From: a virus
DNA: 24,690 nucleotides
IMG/VR virus record: IMGVR_UViG_3300023082_000035
Location: 1-24,690 of that record
Strand: one strand, 5' to 3'
Below the pieces are notes generated by a model that saw nothing but the letters and a program-made list of their open reading frames with translations, did no database searches and was not told the origin of the DNA. Both the position numbers and the translations under genes were made by a program. This document shows positions 23,252 to 24,690 of this stretch, piece after piece (the first letter of the stretch is position 1; every line of letters starts with the position of its first letter).

Positions 23252-23472
23252 GTGTTACTCTCTTTGTTGGAGAGCGCAGGCTAAAAAAACGCATCCATGT
23301 GGCTAGCCTCTCTATAGCCCTTCGGACTCATGGCGCCTAAAGACATATGCGCTTCAATACTGTCGCTCATAGTGTAGTGCTGGAGAATGGATTCGAACCA
23401 TTGACCTAACGCGCCGAAACGCCATGATGCTCTACCAGACTGAGCTACTCCAGCAATGAGTTGCATTGTATC
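23252..23472. other. Non-coding stretch between the Acb2-like gene and the fold-back junction
   Basis: About 220 bp that hold the tRNA-like element and, on its 3' side (minus strand), a 29-codon open frame (23281-23370, MSDSIEAHMSL start) without a ribosome site, which I do not call as a gene. An AG-rich ribosome site for the GTG of the Acb2-like gene is at its edge. I see no convincing promoter. Confidence 0.5.
23379..23454 (-). tRNA. tRNA-like element with an abnormal anticodon arm
   Basis: Read on the minus strand there is a 7-bp acceptor stem GCTGGAG/CTCCAGC, a D arm GCTC-AGTCTGGTA-GAGC, and a perfect T arm AATGG-TTCGAAT-CCATT, followed by A and then CTA instead of CCA. The segment between D and T arms is 3-4 bases too long. 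The best anticodon stem (TGGCG/CGTTA, two G-U pairs) leaves an 8-base loop TTTCGGCG and a 4-base linker after the D arm. I cannot assign an amino acid with confidence (a Pro CGG or Arg TCG reading is possible). It may be a degenerate tRNA, an unusual functional one, or a captured host attachment-site tRNA. Confidence 0.6.
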
Positions 23473-23571
23473 AATCCCGCTTAATGCTAGCAAGACGCGC
23501 AGGCTGGCACTTCCAACTCACGCCAAAGACAGAAGTGGCAGACGGAATCGAAGCCATCCGCTTCATCCTCC
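23473..23571. repeat. 99-bp inverted repeat, right copy
   Basis: Exact reverse complement of bases 1-99. Upstream (23472 and before) the sequence is unrelated to terL; downstream it continues the terL reading frame. The junction at 23472/23473 is therefore where the contig changes from the tRNA-side sequence to terL in the opposite orientation. Confidence 0.98.
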
Positions 23572-23786
23572 CCAAGATAAGAATAGACAAGATGAACTGC
23601 GCGCTCGCAGTCCGTGCCATTCGAGAATACCAACGAGAATACGATGAAGCAAACGCATGCTACAAACTCAAACCACTGCACAATTGGGCCTCGCACATCA
23701 CAGACGCATTGAGATACCTCGCAGTCAATTATCGCAGGCTGTTCGATATCCCACAGGCTACCAGGACGTATCAATCTTCGGTTTGA
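23473..23786 (+). CDS. terL: Terminase large subunit, C-terminal fragment (other orientation)
   Basis: This frame (codons from TCC at 23475, stop TGA at 23784-23786, 103 residues) repeats the last 32 codons of the minus-strand terL piece and then continues past where that piece leaves the window. It supplies the end of the nuclease domain, including the conserved KPLHNWASHITDALRYLA pattern (about 23668-23721) that ends the terminase nuclease fold. A TTG at 23466 would give an open frame but is not a real start, since it comes from the unrelated side of the junction. Joined to the left-hand piece the protein is 436 residues. Confidence 0.92.
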
Positions 23787-24116
23787 TTTGGGGGAAGGAG
23801 GGGAGGGGAAGGGATAGGGGAGAGCTCCTTTTCACATTAACAAGGGTTCATGGGGTGATTTATTATTACGCATTGCGCTTGCGTGGGCAAAAAAAGAACT
23901 GGTGGGGCACTCGGCAGAATTGCGAGGGACCGGATCTCACTCCCGAACCCAAAACCTCGGGATCCCCCTCAACGAATTTCCGTCTAAAGGATTCACAATC
24001 TCAATATTTATTAGCCATTTATTGTTAATGTTGTGAAGGTTCTCCTCCACCATCCCCATCCACTACTATATAAAGCTCGTCGTTACTCTATCCATTGCCA
24101 TTACGATTCTTACACA
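23787..24116. other. Non-coding region downstream of terL
   Basis: About 330 bp up to the operator/promoter at 24117, without a gene that I can support. It opens with a guanine-rich tract (23790-23820), then has weak stems: ACGCA/TGCGT (23868-23872 with 23880-23884) and CCCGA/TCGGG near 23940-23960. The 23657-24028 plus-strand frame has an unlikely composition and no ribosome site. Possible roles are a packaging site or a regulatory region before the small-gene cassette. Confidence 0.5.
23790..23820 (+). other. Guanine-rich tract with quadruplex potential
   Basis: Starting four bases after the terL stop, the plus strand has runs of 5, 2, 4, 4, 3 and 4 guanines separated by 1-3 adenines or ata (for example GGGGAGGGGAAGGGATAGGGG at the 3' part). 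At least four runs of three or more G with short loops meet the usual quadruplex pattern. It stands out sharply from the AT-rich surroundings. Confidence 0.75.
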
Positions 24117-24160
24117 AATGTGTTGACACATTGATATTTATATGTGATACTGTGCTCACA
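24117..24160 (+). promoter_or_regulatory. Promoter with two overlapping operator-like palindromes
   Basis: A perfect -35 TTGACA (24123-24128), a 17-bp spacer and an extended -10 TGT-GATACT (24143-24151) form a strong sigma70-type promoter facing the small-gene cassette. The palindrome AATGTG-TTGA-CACATT (24117-24132) covers the -35, and a second, TGTG-CT-CACA (24151-24160), covers the end of the -10 and the start point. Both contain TGTG/CACA half-sites, so a dimeric repressor could bind both. No repressor gene is in the window. Confidence 0.7.
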
Positions 24161-24181
24161 TAGATAGATGAGGTAATAAAC

Positions 24182-24274
24182 ATGATGCACTTAGGTATGA
24201 ATATAGTTTCGGGGTTCATGGTTGTGATGTTGGTGTCCTTTGTTGTAGCTGACTTTCGATGTGCCAAGCAATGA
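24182..24274 (+). CDS. 30-residue membrane peptide
   Basis: This short open frame begins MMHLGMNIVSGF and ends DFRCAKQ. It follows the promoter at 24123-24151 by about 25 bases and has a TGAGGT ribosome site eight bases before the ATG; the second ATG, at 24185, is an alternative. Residues about 7-23 (NIVSGFMVVMLVSFVVA) are a single membrane-spanning helix, followed by a short charged tail with one Cys. Such peptides can be small toxins, holin-like pores or regulators of host membrane proteins; nothing distinguishes these here. Confidence 0.6.
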   Translation: MMHLGMNIVSGFMVVMLVSFVVADFRCAKQ

Positions 24275-24291
24275 TTAGATGAGGGATGGAT

Positions 24292-24531
24292 ATGAATAGA
24301 ATTGATTGGAAAGAGCAGCTAGATGGTATGGTTCGCAAAGCATTGAGTGAGTCATGGGATAGCAATCAAGAGCGTATGATTCATGCTTTTCATGAAGACG
24401 AGCTGGTAAGAATTGATTGTTTCATGGATTCACATGATGTTGGTCATGCTGAAGAGTTAATTGATATTGCGCAACGATATCAGGGCAATTGGTGTTATGA
24501 GAATAACGTTAGCATGAGTCCGGTTTTTTGA
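24292..24531 (+). CDS. Acidic 79-residue protein, unknown function
   Basis: The start is set at the ATG at 24292 (MNRIDWKEQL): GAGGG lies six bases before it, while the ATG at 24286 directly abuts the same GAGGG and is unlikely. The protein is acidic, with DSNQERMIHAFHEDELVRID and CFMDSHDVGHAEELIDIAQR, several His and two Cys; two helices are predicted. No family is recognised. It is the second gene behind the operator-controlled promoter, 17 bases after the membrane-peptide stop, so it is probably co-transcribed with it as an early or accessory function. Confidence 0.68.
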   Translation: MNRIDWKEQLDGMVRKALSESWDSNQERMIHAFHEDELVRIDCFMDSHDVGHAEELIDIAQRYQGNWCYENNVSMSPVF

Positions 24532-24542
24532 GGGGTTGGATT

Positions 24543-24677
24543 ATGAGATACATATTAGCAATACTATTAACAATAAGCACTACGTTATCCTTTGCTGGCC
24601 CTTTGGGCGGGAATTGTGAAGCTGATGAATTTGGTAGAGTTACGTGTGGGCAGCCTAAGGATGGGTGGGGGAGATGA
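24543..24677 (+). CDS. 44-residue exported peptide
   Basis: The frame starts MRYILAILLTISTTLSFA, a complete signal peptide (basic residue at 2, apolar core 4-17, SFA at the likely cleavage site), followed by a 26-residue mature part GPLGGNCEADEFGRVTCGQP... with two Cys able to form a disulfide. An AGGGGTTGGATT ribosome site precedes the ATG. It ends four bases into the next ATG (ATGA overlap). Likely secreted to the periplasm; role unknown. Third gene of the small cassette. Confidence 0.65.
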   Translation: MRYILAILLTISTTLSFAGPLGGNCEADEFGRVTCGQPKDGWGR

Positions 24678-24690
24678 ATGGGTTTGAGTT
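24674..24690 (+). CDS. Start of a further gene, cut by the window edge
   Basis: An ATG at 24674 overlaps the preceding stop (ATGA) and follows a GGGGGAG ribosome site; only MNGFE is visible before the edge. Translational coupling supports it as the next cassette gene; identity cannot be judged. Confidence 0.4.

Noticed and set aside
23281-23493. 70-residue minus-strand frame
   Set aside because: Most of it is translation of the tRNA-like element, and it crosses the fold-back junction. The internal 29-codon frame has no ribosome site.
23657-24028. 123-residue plus-strand frame downstream and over the end of terL
   Set aside because: It overlaps the terL C-terminus in another frame, runs through the guanine tract (giving Gly/Arg low complexity), and has no ribosome site.

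Overview
The window is most of the genome of a small tailed bacteriophage, almost certainly a podovirus. The structural genes follow the T7-like plan: head-tail connector portal, scaffold, major capsid, tail tubular proteins A and B, three internal (ejected) virion proteins and a long tail fibre. No phage RNA polymerase or DNA polymerase is present. Replication instead looks lambda-like, with an O-like initiator, a P-like helicase loader and an iteron origin inside the O-like gene. Host RNA polymerase is therefore the likely transcriber. The DNA is moderately AT-rich. RusA, the O/P-type genes and the virion type point to a Gram-negative, probably proteobacterial, host; this is inference.

Layout. 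Nearly everything from 23.25 kb down to 1 lies on the minus strand and is read right to left: a small Acb2/Tad1-like protein (possible anti-CBASS sponge), a small Cys-rich protein, a small-terminase-like HTH protein, two small proteins, portal, a Bbp19-like protein, scaffold, a sigma70-like promoter, O-like gene with ori, P-like gene, major capsid, a head-fibre-like protein, tail tubular A and B, three internal virion proteins, tail fibre, several small tail-associated or unknown proteins, RusA resolvase, and the large terminase, which runs off the left edge. One gene in this stretch, a lysozyme-like endolysin at 22332-22796, is on the plus strand.

The right end is different. A tRNA-like element at about 23.4 kb is followed by an exact 99-bp inverted copy of bases 1-99, and directly after this copy the C-terminal part of the large terminase continues on the plus strand. 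The two terminase pieces fit to give one intact 436-residue protein. The contig therefore folds back on itself: either an assembly or amplification chimera, or a real inversion. After terminase come a guanine-rich tract, about 395 bp without a convincing gene, a strong-looking promoter with two overlapping operator-like palindromes, and a plus-strand cassette of very small proteins: a 30-residue membrane peptide, a 79-residue acidic protein, a 44-residue exported peptide, and the start of another gene.

How it fits together. The terminase pair, portal, scaffold and capsid genes build and fill the head. The tubular, internal and fibre proteins make the short tail and the ejection apparatus. O/P and the iteron origin start replication, RusA could resolve branched DNA before packaging, and the endolysin releases progeny. 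The placement of the O/P-ori module between scaffold and capsid, with its own promoter, is the most unusual architectural feature.
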